DNA of 64,000 nucleotides from Opitutaceae bacterium (GCA_028281165.1 JANQKI010000253.1:1-64000), one strand, 5' to 3'. Counted from the first letter of the stretch, positions 17,613 to 25,806 are shown. Notes: generated by a model from the sequence alone, not told the origin. Program-made: numbers and translations.

Positions 17613-18059
17613 CTATTTTCCGTAGACTTTTTCGGGATCGAAGAGTGGTTCGCCTCCATCGAAAACGAGTTGTCCTGTCTCCATATCTAGCTTGCGGTAG
17701 AAACAGGACTTGTATCCGTTGTGGCAGGACGCTCCTTTCTCGCCAATATCGGCTTTTACAAGGATGACGTCTTGGTCGCAATCCGTTCTCAATTCCTTGA
17801 GCCATTGGACTTGGCCCGATGATTCGCCTTTAACCCAGAGCTTGTTGCGTGAGCGGCTAAAGTAGGTCACTTTGCCGGTTTCGATTGTGTGTTCGAGCGC
17901 GTCTTTGTTCATGAAAGCGAACATCAGTACCTTGTTCGTGTGGACGTCCGTTGTGATGCAGGGGATAAGTCCGCCTTCGTCGAATTTCGGCTGTAGACTC
18001 AGTCCCTTTTCAATCTCGGCTTTGCTTGAACCGCGTTCGTGTAGACAGCTCTTTGACAT
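17613..18059 (-). CDS. hisI: Phosphoribosyl-AMP cyclohydrolase
   Basis: 148 residues from the ATG at 18059; an in-frame TTG at 18074 is less likely. HisI opens the purine ring of PR-AMP to give ProFAR in histidine biosynthesis, in the cytoplasm. All signatures are present: 'VLMFAFMNKDAL', 'TYFSRSRNKLWVKGESSG', the metal-binding 'TDCDQD' and the zinc-binding 'ASCHNGYKSCFYR'. It is a single-domain form without the HisE pyrophosphohydrolase, so hisE must be elsewhere. No other his genes are in the window. Confidence 0.96.
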   Translation of the reverse strand: MSKSCLHERGSSKAEIEKGLSLQPKFDEGGLIPCITTDVHTNKVLMFAFMNKDALEHTIETGKVTYFSRSRNKLWVKGESSGQVQWLKELRTDCDQDVILVKADIGEKGASCHNGYKSCFYRKLDMETGQLVFDGGEPLFDPEKVYGK

Positions 18060-18163
18060 AGTCGGGAGAATCAAGGACAGGCTTTGTCTCTTGTAAAGAG
18101 CTTTGTTGGAGTGCGGAATCGAGTAATCGCTTAAATAAACGGAGCTCGAAATCTGGCGTCCTG

Positions 18164-18865
18164 TTACTGGCTCAATATAGGTATGAGTTCTTCGAGTTTC
18201 GAAATGGAGATGGCTCCATTGTCCAACTCGCTGGGTTGATTACTAATCAATGCCGCTTGGCAGCCAGCGTTTTGAGCTCCGATTAGGTCATGCTTCAGGC
18301 TATCTCCCACATGCAGCAGCTGATGTGGGCTTACTCCCAGTTTATCCAGGGCGTATTGAAAGATACGGGGATCCGGCTTTTCGAAACCGATTTCGCTAGA
18401 AATGAAAATATGCTCGAAGAAGGATTTGTATCCAGATTCCGCTACGACAGCGCGTAAGCGTTTATCCCAATTGGAAAGAATGGCCAATTGATAGCCAGCT
18501 TTCTTGAGAGATAGAAGTGTCTCGCTTGCGTCTTCCGCTGCTTGCCATCGATGGCCGTGACCAAACTCCAGCCAGAGTTCCTCGAACATCGCGTCGAATC
18601 GATCTCCGGCAGGTTCCAATCCGACTAGTGTTTCTGCAACAATCTGTCGCCAGTAGTACTTCTCTTTTTCCTCGCCATCGAGAATTTCCTGATTTTTGGA
18701 AACGCAGGAAAAAGCTCTGCGAAAGCCTGCCTCCAGATCCTCTTCCGCATAATCGAGTCCATATCTAAGCATGACTTCTCGATAGACAGCTCCCACCGAC
18801 GGGTGGGGGCGGAATAAAGTGTGCCCTGCATCGAAGGTGATGGCTTTGATGGAAGATATACTCAT
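18164..18865 (-). CDS. HAD-superfamily hydrolase (HDHD3-like)
   Basis: 233 residues from the ATG at 18865; the frame is open further upstream but those residues precede the conserved 'AITFDAGHTLF' strand and overlap a repeat. Motif I is D-A-G-H-T, so the second Asp of the usual DxDxT is Gly, as in the HDHD3/REG-2-like branch. Motif II lies in 'LAILSNWD', the motif III Lys in 'GFEKPDPRIF' and motif IV in 'LLHVGDSLKHDLIGA'. A helical cap (about 20-90) sits between. It is probably a small-molecule phosphatase; the missing Asp may change or weaken activity. Confidence 0.85.
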   Translation of the reverse strand: MSISSIKAITFDAGHTLFRPHPSVGAVYREVMLRYGLDYAEEDLEAGFRRAFSCVSKNQEILDGEEKEKYYWRQIVAETLVGLEPAGDRFDAMFEELWLEFGHGHRWQAAEDASETLLSLKKAGYQLAILSNWDKRLRAVVAESGYKSFFEHIFISSEIGFEKPDPRIFQYALDKLGVSPHQLLHVGDSLKHDLIGAQNAGCQAALISNQPSELDNGAISISKLEELIPILSQ

Positions 18866-18887
18866 AAAGACAGTGAGATGGCTCCAT

Positions 18888-19428
18888 TTGAATATCGAAT
18901 AGCGAACAAGGAACCGCAGAGAGAGGAAGGGCATTAAAGTTAAGCTTGAGGAAATCGGGATTCCAAGGTCTGTTTAACTTTCCAACTCTAGACAATGACT
19001 AAAGCTAACGATTTCGATCTGGAGGATCGACTTGTCGAATTTGCCACTCGGATTATCTTTATGGTAGAATCATTACCCGATAATCGGGCTGGTAAGCGCA
19101 TTGCAGGACAGCTTATTCGCTCCGGAACGTCTCCAGCTCCTAACTACGGAGAAGCTCAAAGTGCGGAATCCAGTAAAGACTTCATTCATAAAATGAAGAT
19201 AGCTTTAAAAGAACTCCGCGAAACGAATATCTGGCTAAAGATTATCGATAAAAAAAGCTATTATTCGAAGGAGCGACTGTCCCCAATCTTAGGCGAATGT
19301 AACGAACTTATTTCGATCTTCGTGAAAAGCATTCAAACAGCAGAGAGAAATTTGCAAAATAAGAGAAGCTGATACACTGCAAGAAACTTTATCCTTTTGC
19401 GGTTCCTTGTTCGATATTCGATATTCAA
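18888..19428. mobile_element. Inverted-repeat-bounded element carrying a four-helix-bundle gene
   Basis: A 31-base sequence beginning TTGAATATCGAATA and ending GGAACCGCA lies at 18888-18918. Its inverted copy lies at 19398-19428 with a single mismatch. The only gene between them encodes an S23-type four-helix-bundle protein. The pair could form a 31-bp stem in RNA, the same organisation as intervening sequences (IVS) found in 23S rRNA, but here in an intergenic spot between the HAD and DUF971 genes. I infer a small selfish or mobile unit. Confidence 0.6.
18995..19372 (+). CDS. Four-helix-bundle protein (S23/23S rRNA IVP family)
   Basis: 125 all-helical residues with the family's signature features: 'LEDRLVEFATRII', 'AGKRIAGQLIRSGTSPAPNYGEAQSAES..DFIHKMKIALKELRET' and a last helix 'LGECNELISIFVKSI'. 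These proteins form homopentamers; relatives are encoded within 23S rRNA intervening sequences, and Avd of diversity-generating retroelements shares the fold. No reverse transcriptase is nearby, so Avd is unlikely. The inverted repeats around the gene (18888-18918, 19398-19428) support an IVS-like origin. Molecular role unknown. Confidence 0.9.
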   Translation: MTKANDFDLEDRLVEFATRIIFMVESLPDNRAGKRIAGQLIRSGTSPAPNYGEAQSAESSKDFIHKMKIALKELRETNIWLKIIDKKSYYSKERLSPILGECNELISIFVKSIQTAERNLQNKRS

Positions 19429-19434
19429 TCCAAC

Positions 19435-19734
19435 TCACCCGCCGCCCAACTCCTTGAGTAGTTCGAATCCATAGATCCCGGTGCTGTGGCCGTCGCTGAA
19501 GTGGAAGCGGATGGCGTAGTTGCCTACATATTCCCACTCGTTCACGGTTACTCCTGAATAGTCGATGTTGGTTTCGCCGCCGTATTGGGTGCCGAAAATG
19601 TCTCTTTCGCCTTTAGTCGAAGCGCTAGGCGAGGCGGCCCTGAGGGCAGAGCTCTTGATATAGCCTTCGCTGCCGTCTTCCCAAAGAATGGCGATTTCGT
19701 CTCCGATGAGTTGAACGTCTTTTGGTTTTAGCAT
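19435..19734 (-). CDS. DUF971 family protein
   Basis: 99 residues with the complete DUF971 pattern: 'I.W.DGSEG.I....LR', and near the C-terminus 'EWEYVGNYAIRFHFSDGHSTGIYGFELLKEL'. This fold equals the N-terminal domain of gamma-butyrobetaine hydroxylase and often accompanies iron-sulfur or metabolic genes. The usual CPCA cysteine pair after LR is not present here (A-A-S-P-S-A-S instead), so metal binding is doubtful. Function unknown. Confidence 0.88.
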   Translation of the reverse strand: MLKPKDVQLIGDEIAILWEDGSEGYIKSSALRAASPSASTKGERDIFGTQYGGETNIDYSGVTVNEWEYVGNYAIRFHFSDGHSTGIYGFELLKELGGG

Positions 19735-19806
19735 CTTACACGGAGGTTAGCCGAGCTGTTCGATACGAGAAGGAAAAAGCAGCCGGTTTGCGGAAGTATT
19801 TAGAAG

Positions 19807-19866
19807 GTAGGAGCGGCTTTACGCCGCGATTCTTCGGATCACATCGCGGCGTAAAGCCGCTCCTAC
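19807..19866. repeat. REPIN: GTAGGAGCGGC-type perfect 24-bp inverted repeat
   Basis: GTAG plus a 20-base arm (19807-19830) is exactly inverted at 19843-19866, with a 12-base spacer. Each arm also contains its own small hairpin (GCGGC-TTTAC-GCCGC), so the unit is two REPs facing each other. The family differs in sequence from the element at 16535-16603 but shares the GTAG head. Confidence 0.75.
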
Positions 19867-19944
19867 ATTTAGCTGGAAACGCCGACTTCATTCCAACCGC
19901 GCTGTAAAACGAAAGCTAAACTCTTAACGGGCTCTGTTTACCAG

Positions 19945-20011
19945 TGGGAGAACTGGGGGGCTCGTATGGTAGAAAGGGTTGACAAGTGGGAGAAAGTGGG
20001 AAGTTTTGGAG
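19945..20011 (+). promoter_or_regulatory. MraZ-box array and probable dcw promoter
   Basis: TGGGA at 19987, TGGGA at 19997 and TGGAG at 20007 are spaced exactly 10 bases apart, the TGGGN-N5 direct-repeat arrangement bound by MraZ in other bacteria. A further TGGGA/TGGGG pair lies at 19945 and 19954. TTGACA (19979-19984) overlaps the array and could be a -35 element; no good -10 was found at the right spacing (AGTTTT at 20002). The position, 35-60 bases ahead of mraZ, implies autorepression of the cluster. Confidence 0.7.
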
Positions 20012-20045
20012 CAACGAACCATTTTGAACTTTCGGGAAATCGCTC

Positions 20046-20516
20046 ATGAGCCCAGCCAGCAAGCCTCAGTTCGTTGGAAACCACCGACGAAGTCTGGATT
20101 CGAAGAATCGTCTCACGATTCCTTCGATCTGGCGTTTTGATGGCGACACTAAGGAGAGCGGTCTGGAAACGGGATTGAAAACGCTGGCGATTCCAGACCC
20201 AAAGGGCTGCATTGTGGTTTTGCCGCCTGTCCAGGTGGCGAAGATCTACGACGACATCACCAACCGCTCTATTCCTGAAGAGGAGATTCGGCAGTATCGA
20301 GACGTCTTGCTTCCTCAAGCGGCTGAAATCGGTTGCGACAAGCAAGGGCGAATCATGCTTCCTCAGCATTTTCTCGAACTCGTGGAGATCAAGAAGGACG
20401 CTGTGCTTGTCGGCAGCTTAACCAATTACCGTATTTGGAGCCCCAAGCGCTGGGCAGAAGTAGAAGCTTCTAACAAAGCTCTGCTCGGCCAGGTCATTAA
20501 CCGAGCCATCTTCTAG
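20046..20516 (+). CDS. mraZ: Transcriptional regulator MraZ
   Basis: 156 residues with two SpoVT/AbrB-like half-barrels: 'FVGNHRRSLDSKNRLTIPSIWR' near the N-terminus and 'GCDKQGRIMLPQHF' about residues 97-110. MraZ is a ring-forming DNA-binding protein that represses the division and cell wall cluster it heads. The DxK/QGR loop in each half supplies DNA contacts. It is the first gene after the TGGGA box array, so autoregulation is strongly suggested. Slightly diverged in the first repeat (SKNR instead of the common xKGR). Confidence 0.95.
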   Translation: MSPASKPQFVGNHRRSLDSKNRLTIPSIWRFDGDTKESGLETGLKTLAIPDPKGCIVVLPPVQVAKIYDDITNRSIPEEEIRQYRDVLLPQAAEIGCDKQGRIMLPQHFLELVEIKKDAVLVGSLTNYRIWSPKRWAEVEASNKALLGQVINRAIF

Positions 20517-20524
20517 TTACTGCC

Positions 20525-20818
20525 ATGAGTACACCCGATAAACCAAAATCATCCATACTTTCCGCCATCATGAAGGCTGCTGGGCTCAGGAGGCGCCGGC
20601 AGGATCCTCTGCATCGATTGTCGCTTTTCGGAATGGGGGGAACCATTGGACGGGGAGACATTCGCCACTGTTCAACTTGGGATATTGGAGACTCGACTCC
20701 CGGAAATGCCGTTGAGAGACAAGACATTAGCGAAGTTGTGAATGTGCGTCGCCAAGAATCGAATACGAAATGGGCGACAGAAAAAAAGAACCATTTTAAT
20801 GATATCATGCATCGATAG
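20525..20818 (+). CDS. Hypothetical protein between mraZ and rsmH
   Basis: 97 codons, starting 8 bases after mraZ and ending 19 bases before rsmH. The N-terminus is basic (KAAGLRRRRQ); there is no hydrophobic segment and no family I recognise. It has no clear Shine-Dalgarno. The gapless fit between two cluster genes on the same strand is the only support, so it may be a real small division-cluster gene or just a leader region for rsmH. Confidence 0.4.
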   Translation: MSTPDKPKSSILSAIMKAAGLRRRRQDPLHRLSLFGMGGTIGRGDIRHCSTWDIGDSTPGNAVERQDISEVVNVRRQESNTKWATEKKNHFNDIMHR

Positions 20819-20837
20819 TCTAGTAGGTGTCGCGCCA

Positions 20838-21758
20838 ATGAGTGGACACATGCCAGTTCTTGCCGAGGAAGTGATGGAACTCCTTCGTCCGCAAGAGGGT
20901 GGACTTTATCTTGATGCAACCTTCGGTGGTGGAGGACATGCCACCCGGATTCTCGAAGCGGCCCAAACGAAGGTTGTGGCTTTGGATCAGGATCCACAGG
21001 CGGAAGAACGAGCCGCGTCATTAGAATCTCGTTACGGCGACAGGTTTATTTTTCGCCGCATGAATTTCACTAATCTCGATCAGCTGGAAGAGGGTCCCTT
21101 CGATGGCATCCTATTCGACTTCGGAGTTTCCTCCTATCAGCTCGACGAGTCCGAGAGGGGATTCTCCTTCCGTGGAGCGGCCCCACTCGATATGAGAATG
21201 AATCCGGCTTCCGGACCTTCCGCTCGAGATTGGATCGCGTCGGCAAGTCGCGAACAATTGACTCGGGCGATTCGGGATTTCGGAGAAGAAAAAAACTGGC
21301 GTAGAATCGTCGATGCCATCATCGACGCGCGCGGCGCATCCCAGCTCAGCACCACCACGGAGTTATCCGATCTTATCCTATCCTGCACTCCTGCTCGGCT
21401 GCGCTTCGGTTCGAAAATTCATCCCGCTACGAAAACCTTTCAAGGGATTCGCATCGCGGTGAATGACGAACTCTCCGCCATTGAGACCGGTCTGCCCTCC
21501 GCTTTCGCCAAGCTTAAGCCTGGCGGCGTCCTTTGCGTGATCAGCTTCCATTCTCTGGAAGATCGCATCGCCAAGAGGCTTTTCCGCAAGTGGGCAGGAC
21601 GACCTGAAGGAGCAACCGATCATCGACCGCAAGACATGCGAGAAGTGAAAGCCGAGCTTCTGAATCGACGACCTATAATGGCCAGCGACAGGGAGGTCGC
21701 TGACAATGCGCGGAGTCGTTCCGCCAAACTACGAGGACTAAGGAAGGTCGCGTCATAA
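20838..21758 (+). CDS. rsmH: 16S rRNA (cytosine1402-N4)-methyltransferase
   Basis: 306 residues from the ATG at 20838, giving the family's usual 'HMPVLAEEVMELL' start; the frame is open 96 bases further upstream but those codons overlap the preceding small ORF. SAM-binding motifs: 'YLDATFGGGGHATRIL' and 'VVALDQDPQA'. Later blocks 'GILFDFGVSSYQLDESERGFSF', 'PLDMRMN', 'TFQGIRIAVNDEL' and 'ISFHSLEDRIAKR' complete the RsmH signature. It methylates N4 of C1402 in the ribosomal decoding centre. As the second known dcw gene (mraW) it sits in its usual place. Confidence 0.97.
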   Translation: MSGHMPVLAEEVMELLRPQEGGLYLDATFGGGGHATRILEAAQTKVVALDQDPQAEERAASLESRYGDRFIFRRMNFTNLDQLEEGPFDGILFDFGVSSYQLDESERGFSFRGAAPLDMRMNPASGPSARDWIASASREQLTRAIRDFGEEKNWRRIVDAIIDARGASQLSTTTELSDLILSCTPARLRFGSKIHPATKTFQGIRIAVNDELSAIETGLPSAFAKLKPGGVLCVISFHSLEDRIAKRLFRKWAGRPEGATDHRPQDMREVKAELLNRRPIMASDREVADNARSRSAKLRGLRKVAS

Positions 21759-21795
21759 AATGATAAATACACATAGAATAAGGAGTAGCAGGAAA

Positions 21796-21999
21796 ATGAA
21801 AAATCGCAGCACACTAAAGTCGATCTTGAATCGTCAATTCGTATCCCTTGGAACCTACATGCCTCTCAAGAGTGGTCTTTTCGACTGCCGCAAGGAGGAA
21901 AATCTGGGTTCTAGCTCAAGTACCGTATCCTTCAAGCCATTCGAGCACACTTATCCTCTGATGAAGGAAGTGGATTCGATCCCTATCGAGACTAGATGA
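21796..21999 (+). CDS. Small hypothetical protein between rsmH and ftsL
   Basis: 67 codons from the ATG at 21796, which has GGAG and AGGA sequences upstream; an in-frame ATG at 21760 just after the rsmH stop lacks one. The stop codon overlaps the ftsL start (ATGA), which suggests translational coupling and that the frame is real. The sequence is polar with a basic N-terminus, no membrane segment and no known motif. Possibly a lineage-specific division-cluster protein. Confidence 0.5.
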   Translation: MKNRSTLKSILNRQFVSLGTYMPLKSGLFDCRKEENLGSSSSTVSFKPFEHTYPLMKEVDSIPIETR

Positions 22000-22391
22000 A
22001 AAGAAAAGCCAAGAGCAGCGCGGCTAGCCGCATACTCAATCGCATCATCGCGCTTTCGTTGACGCTTCTGTTTTTGATAGCGGCATTTGGAGCCGGTGTC
22101 GTTAAACTGCGCCACCAAACATCGAATACAGCGAATCGCATTAAGATGATCGAGGAGGAAATGGCAGTCCAGCAACGCGAATTGGCCGATCTAGGTATTC
22201 GGCTTTCTCGAACGATGTCTCAGGATTACTTAATGCGAAAGAACGATCTGTTTGGGTTGCATTTGGAGAAACCAAGCTATGCCCAGATCGTCAGGGTTTC
22301 TGAAGAGGAGGCGGAGACGCGCCTGCTCAATAAGACTTCGCAGGACTCGTTCACCGCTTACCTTTCCCTTTACAATCCATTGGCCGAGTAA
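21996..22391 (+). CDS. ftsL: FtsL-like divisome protein
   Basis: 131 residues: basic cytoplasmic tail, one membrane helix (about 18-38), then a coiled coil (about 44-72, 'NTANRIKMIEEEMAVQQRELADLGIRLS') and a short periplasmic tail. FtsL sequences are poorly conserved, but this topology and the position between rsmH and ftsI are diagnostic. FtsL forms a complex with FtsB and FtsQ that activates FtsWI. It overlaps the preceding small gene by 4 bases and ends 6 bases before ftsI. Confidence 0.8.
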   Translation: MKRKAKSSAASRILNRIIALSLTLLFLIAAFGAGVVKLRHQTSNTANRIKMIEEEMAVQQRELADLGIRLSRTMSQDYLMRKNDLFGLHLEKPSYAQIVRVSEEEAETRLLNKTSQDSFTAYLSLYNPLAE

Positions 22392-22397
22392 GCGAGG

Positions 22398-24215
22398 ATG
22401 GCGAAGAAAGGCTTTGTCCCTGGTATAAGAGTTTGGATACTCGGCTTTTGCATCCTTCTTGGATACGGAGCGGTTGGAATGCGGCTGGTGGAGTTGCATG
22501 TCGATCGTCGTCCGGCCGTGGTGGAGGAAATCCAACGGGGGCGTTATCGGACCATAGAGCTCGAGCCTCGTAGGGGCGATATCTTCCTGTCTCGCAACGG
22601 CTTGGATTCTGATGCGATGGAGCTCGTGGCGACGAGTCAGGTTTATTTTGAAGTGGGAGTGGATCCCGCTCTCATCGATTTCAAGGATTTGAACAAGCTT
22701 TCGCGCGTTTCCGATCTGCTTGGTATTCCTATCGCTCAGGTGGAAGAAGCTTTTGGAGTAAGAAATGGGCGTATTGTCAGGCGAACGACCGAGTTGGGAA
22801 ATCGTTGGAAGCTTTTACGCAAGAATGTAGAGGAGTCGATTTACAACAAACTTAAGTCGCTTAAGGTTGATGGGGTGTATGGGTATAGCAGTTACAGTCG
22901 AGTCTATCCGAAAAACGAATTAGCTGCCCATGTAGTGGGTTTAACAAGACAAGACGGCTTGGCGGTGTCGGGAGTGGAGAATCATTTCGATTTTTTTCTA
23001 AGAGGCCAAAAAGGCTGGAAGGAGGTGGAGTTGCGCGGGGGCCGGGAGATGGCGCAATTCCGTCGAAGGGAGGCGCCCGCTCAGGAAGGTTTGAATGTGG
23101 CGCTTTCCATCGACTCCTTCGTTCAGCAGGTAGTCGAGGAAGAGCTGGCTTGGATCGGCAGGACGCTTAAGCCGAAATGGGCTTCGATTGTCGTTTCAGA
23201 ACCGTATTCCGGCTTTTTGCTAGCTCTGGCCAATTTTCCATCTTACGATCCGAATCAGTATTCTGAATACAAAATTGACTATTTAAGAAATAGGGCCATT
23301 ACCGATCCAGTCGAGCCAGGTTCTACTTTCAAGATCGTAGCGGCTTCGGGGGCTCTTGAAGAGCAGGTTGTCGAAACCTGGTCTACTTTCGATTGCAGTA
23401 AAGATAGAATTGTAACGCCCAGTGGATACATCGCCAGGCTGCCCGGGGATTCGCATCATAATGGGGTTCTTTCTGTTGAGGAGATCGTGGCCAAGTCCTC
23501 CAATCGGGGGGCTGCCCACCTGGCGGTACAGTTGGGCGAGGAAACCTTCTACAAATATGTTAAGCGATTCGGTTTTGGAGAACCTGCCGGACTGAATATC
23601 GGTCAAGAGTCGCGTGGCATGTTGGAACCGGTTAATCGGTGGAGTCGCTTGACGATTACCCAGATGCCGATGGGTCACGAGGTTGCGGCGACTCCCTTGC
23701 AAATCCATTACGCCATGGCGGCTGTCGCTAACGGGGGCATTTTGATGCGACCGCAAACCGTTCTTCGCATCTTCGACGCGGAAGGCGAAGCCGAGGTCGA
23801 ATACGGTCCGATCGCCAGACGCCGCGTGGTTTCTTCCGAAACGGCTCGTACCATGTCGAATCTGCTAGAAAAAACCGCGTCTCCGGATGGAACCGCCAAA
23901 ACAGCGTCCATACCAGGATACCGAATTGCGGGTAAAACCGGCACTTCCCAGAAGTTTATCGATGGCGCTTTTTCGCACACCCATCACATAGGATCATTCT
24001 CCGGCTTTTTCCCGGCCAATGATCCCCAGCTGGTGATAACGATTGTTGTGGATGATGCTCAGGTACCGGGAGTTGCGTATGGAAGTCGGGTGGCAGCTCC
24101 CTCGTTCAAACGGATAGCGGAATTGCTAATTCCCTACTATGGAATCCCCATTTCGCAAAGTTCTCAGGAGTATGTCTTGGGCATGAACCAGCTCAACGAG
24201 CAAACGAGGAACTGA
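22398..24215 (+). CDS. ftsI: Septal peptidoglycan transpeptidase FtsI (PBP3)
   Basis: 605 residues. A single N-terminal membrane helix (about 10-30), the PBP dimerisation domain with 'LEPRRGDIFLSRNG', then the transpeptidase domain with the serine-acylation motif S309-T-F-K312, S367-S-N369 and K513-T-G515. It cross-links septal peptidoglycan with the partner glycosyltransferase FtsW encoded downstream. No PASTA repeats are present. Length and motif spacing are normal for FtsI. Confidence 0.96.
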   Translation: MAKKGFVPGIRVWILGFCILLGYGAVGMRLVELHVDRRPAVVEEIQRGRYRTIELEPRRGDIFLSRNGLDSDAMELVATSQVYFEVGVDPALIDFKDLNKLSRVSDLLGIPIAQVEEAFGVRNGRIVRRTTELGNRWKLLRKNVEESIYNKLKSLKVDGVYGYSSYSRVYPKNELAAHVVGLTRQDGLAVSGVENHFDFFLRGQKGWKEVELRGGREMAQFRRREAPAQEGLNVALSIDSFVQQVVEEELAWIGRTLKPKWASIVVSEPYSGFLLALANFPSYDPNQYSEYKIDYLRNRAITDPVEPGSTFKIVAASGALEEQVVETWSTFDCSKDRIVTPSGYIARLPGDSHHNGVLSVEEIVAKSSNRGAAHLAVQLGEETFYKYVKRFGFGEPAGLNIGQESRGMLEPVNRWSRLTITQMPMGHEVAATPLQIHYAMAAVANGGILMRPQTVLRIFDAEGEAEVEYGPIARRRVVSSETARTMSNLLEKTASPDGTAKTASIPGYRIAGKTGTSQKFIDGAFSHTHHIGSFSGFFPANDPQLVITIVVDDAQVPGVAYGSRVAAPSFKRIAELLIPYYGIPISQSSQEYVLGMNQLNEQTRN

Positions 24216-24300
24216 TTGGAAATACGCAATGCCCACCGTTTTAGGAAACCAATCAGTCCAGCGTACTGTCGGTCGCAGAATAGGAAGACGATTCCAAACC

Positions 24301-25803
24301 ATGAATCCTGAGGGTAAAAAGCTAAGCCAATTGCTAAAAGGGACGGGGGCCAAGATCGAGAAAAGCGGCTTCGACCCCGTCATCACGCGTATCGCTATCG
24401 ACAGCCGACGTGTCACTCCTGGCTGTCTCTTTTTTGCCCTTCCCGGGCATCGTCGTGACGGAAGTTCCTTTATCGATGAAGCCTTGTCTCGCGGAGCGGT
24501 TGCTGTGGTTTCAACCAAGGCTAAGCGTCTGGGGTCGCCCAAGGCGGTTTTCGCCAACACGGAGGATCCAAGACGAACGCTTTCCAAGGTGGCTCGAGAT
24601 TTTTACGATTATCCTGACCAAGCCCTGGAGCTGATTGGAGTGACGGGTACTAATGGGAAAACAACTGTTTCCTACCTGCTTAAGCATTTTCTTTCTCTGG
24701 GCGAAAAACGTACTGGATGTCTGGGTACGATCGGTTACGATCTAGTTGAGAGGGCGCTTCCCTCTTTTCGTACGACGCCTGAAGCTCACGATCTGGCTGA
24801 ACTTTTGTCGCAAATGATCGGATACGGTTGTCAAAGGGCGGTGATGGAAGTGAGTTCGCACGGGATTGATCAATTTCGCGTTTCCGAATTGGAATTCGAT
24901 GTAGCTTTGTTTCTCAATCTGACGCGCGACCACCTGGATTACCATGGAGATATGGAGTCCTACTTTGCGGTAAAGCGGCGCTTCTTCACGGGAGAAATCG
25001 GACCTATTCCGAAATTCAGTATCGTTAATATCGACGATTCCTACGGACAGCGATTGGCAAACGATCTCGAAGGTAGGGAAGGATTGATAACCTTTGGAGA
25101 GAGCTCTGCTGCTCACGTGCGCTTCAGTGATTTGCGACTAGAACAAGGACGTTCCTTTTTCAAGGTCCACTGGAATGGAGAATCAATCGACGTCGAGTCT
25201 CCACTGATTGGCAACTATAATGTCAGCAATCTTCTAGCCGCTCTGGCAGCTGTTTATGCTTTGGGAGAGAACGTGAGCGATTGTGTGGATAGCTTGGCAT
25301 CCTTTTCAGGCATTCCAGGCCGTATGGAAAAAATGGATGCAGGTCAGTCTTTTATGATTGTAGTGGACTATGCTCATACAGACGATGCTCTGAGGCATGC
25401 TTTGACCATGCTGCGAGAGATCACTCCTGGAAGCCTGAAAGTCGTGTTTGGTTGCGGCGGAGATAGAGATCGTGGCAAGCGGGTGACCATGACAAAGGCG
25501 GCTTTGGAGCTTGCGGATCATAGTTGGGCCACGGCGGACAATCCGCGCAGCGAATCTCAAGAAAGCATTTTCGAGGATATGAAGAAAGGCGTCGATGACG
25601 CCTCTAAGATAGATTTCATTACGGATCGGAGGCGAGCTATTGAGCTAGCCATTAAAAGCGCAACGGAGGGAGACTGTATTCTGATTGCCGGAAAGGGGCA
25701 CGAGTCGTTCCAAGAATTTGGAGACACGGTTGTTCCATTCGATGATCGACAGGTTGCAAGGGAGCTACTGGATCTAATTAAACTAGGGCAGGGCAGTTTG
25801 TAA
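24301..25803 (+). CDS. murE: UDP-MurNAc-tripeptide synthetase (meso-DAP adding)
   Basis: 500 residues from the ATG at 24301; an alternative ATG at 24229 would add 24 residues before the conserved 'LSQLL' start. The Mur ligase order is complete: N-terminal UDP-binding part with 'IDSRRVTPGCLFFALPG', ATP loop 'GVTGTNGKTT' (K120), central 'LNLTRDHLDYHG', and C-terminal 'VVDYAHTDDAL' and 'VFGCGGDRDRGKR'. The D413-N-P-R416 motif marks meso-diaminopimelate specificity, so the organism should have Gram-negative-type DAP peptidoglycan. Confidence 0.96.
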   Translation: MNPEGKKLSQLLKGTGAKIEKSGFDPVITRIAIDSRRVTPGCLFFALPGHRRDGSSFIDEALSRGAVAVVSTKAKRLGSPKAVFANTEDPRRTLSKVARDFYDYPDQALELIGVTGTNGKTTVSYLLKHFLSLGEKRTGCLGTIGYDLVERALPSFRTTPEAHDLAELLSQMIGYGCQRAVMEVSSHGIDQFRVSELEFDVALFLNLTRDHLDYHGDMESYFAVKRRFFTGEIGPIPKFSIVNIDDSYGQRLANDLEGREGLITFGESSAAHVRFSDLRLEQGRSFFKVHWNGESIDVESPLIGNYNVSNLLAALAAVYALGENVSDCVDSLASFSGIPGRMEKMDAGQSFMIVVDYAHTDDALRHALTMLREITPGSLKVVFGCGGDRDRGKRVTMTKAALELADHSWATADNPRSESQESIFEDMKKGVDDASKIDFITDRRRAIELAIKSATEGDCILIAGKGHESFQEFGDTVVPFDDRQVARELLDLIKLGQGSL

Positions 25804-25806
25804 TCG

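Larger units (their letters stand above)
19735..20045. other. Intergenic region upstream of mraZ
   Basis: It holds a REPIN (19807-19866) and the MraZ-box/promoter region (19945-20011). Nothing else was recognised. Confidence 0.6.

Noticed and set aside
20497-21021. 174-codon open frame on the - strand across the mraZ-rsmH junction
   Set aside because: It lies antisense to the well-supported rsmH start and has no family resemblance or Shine-Dalgarno.
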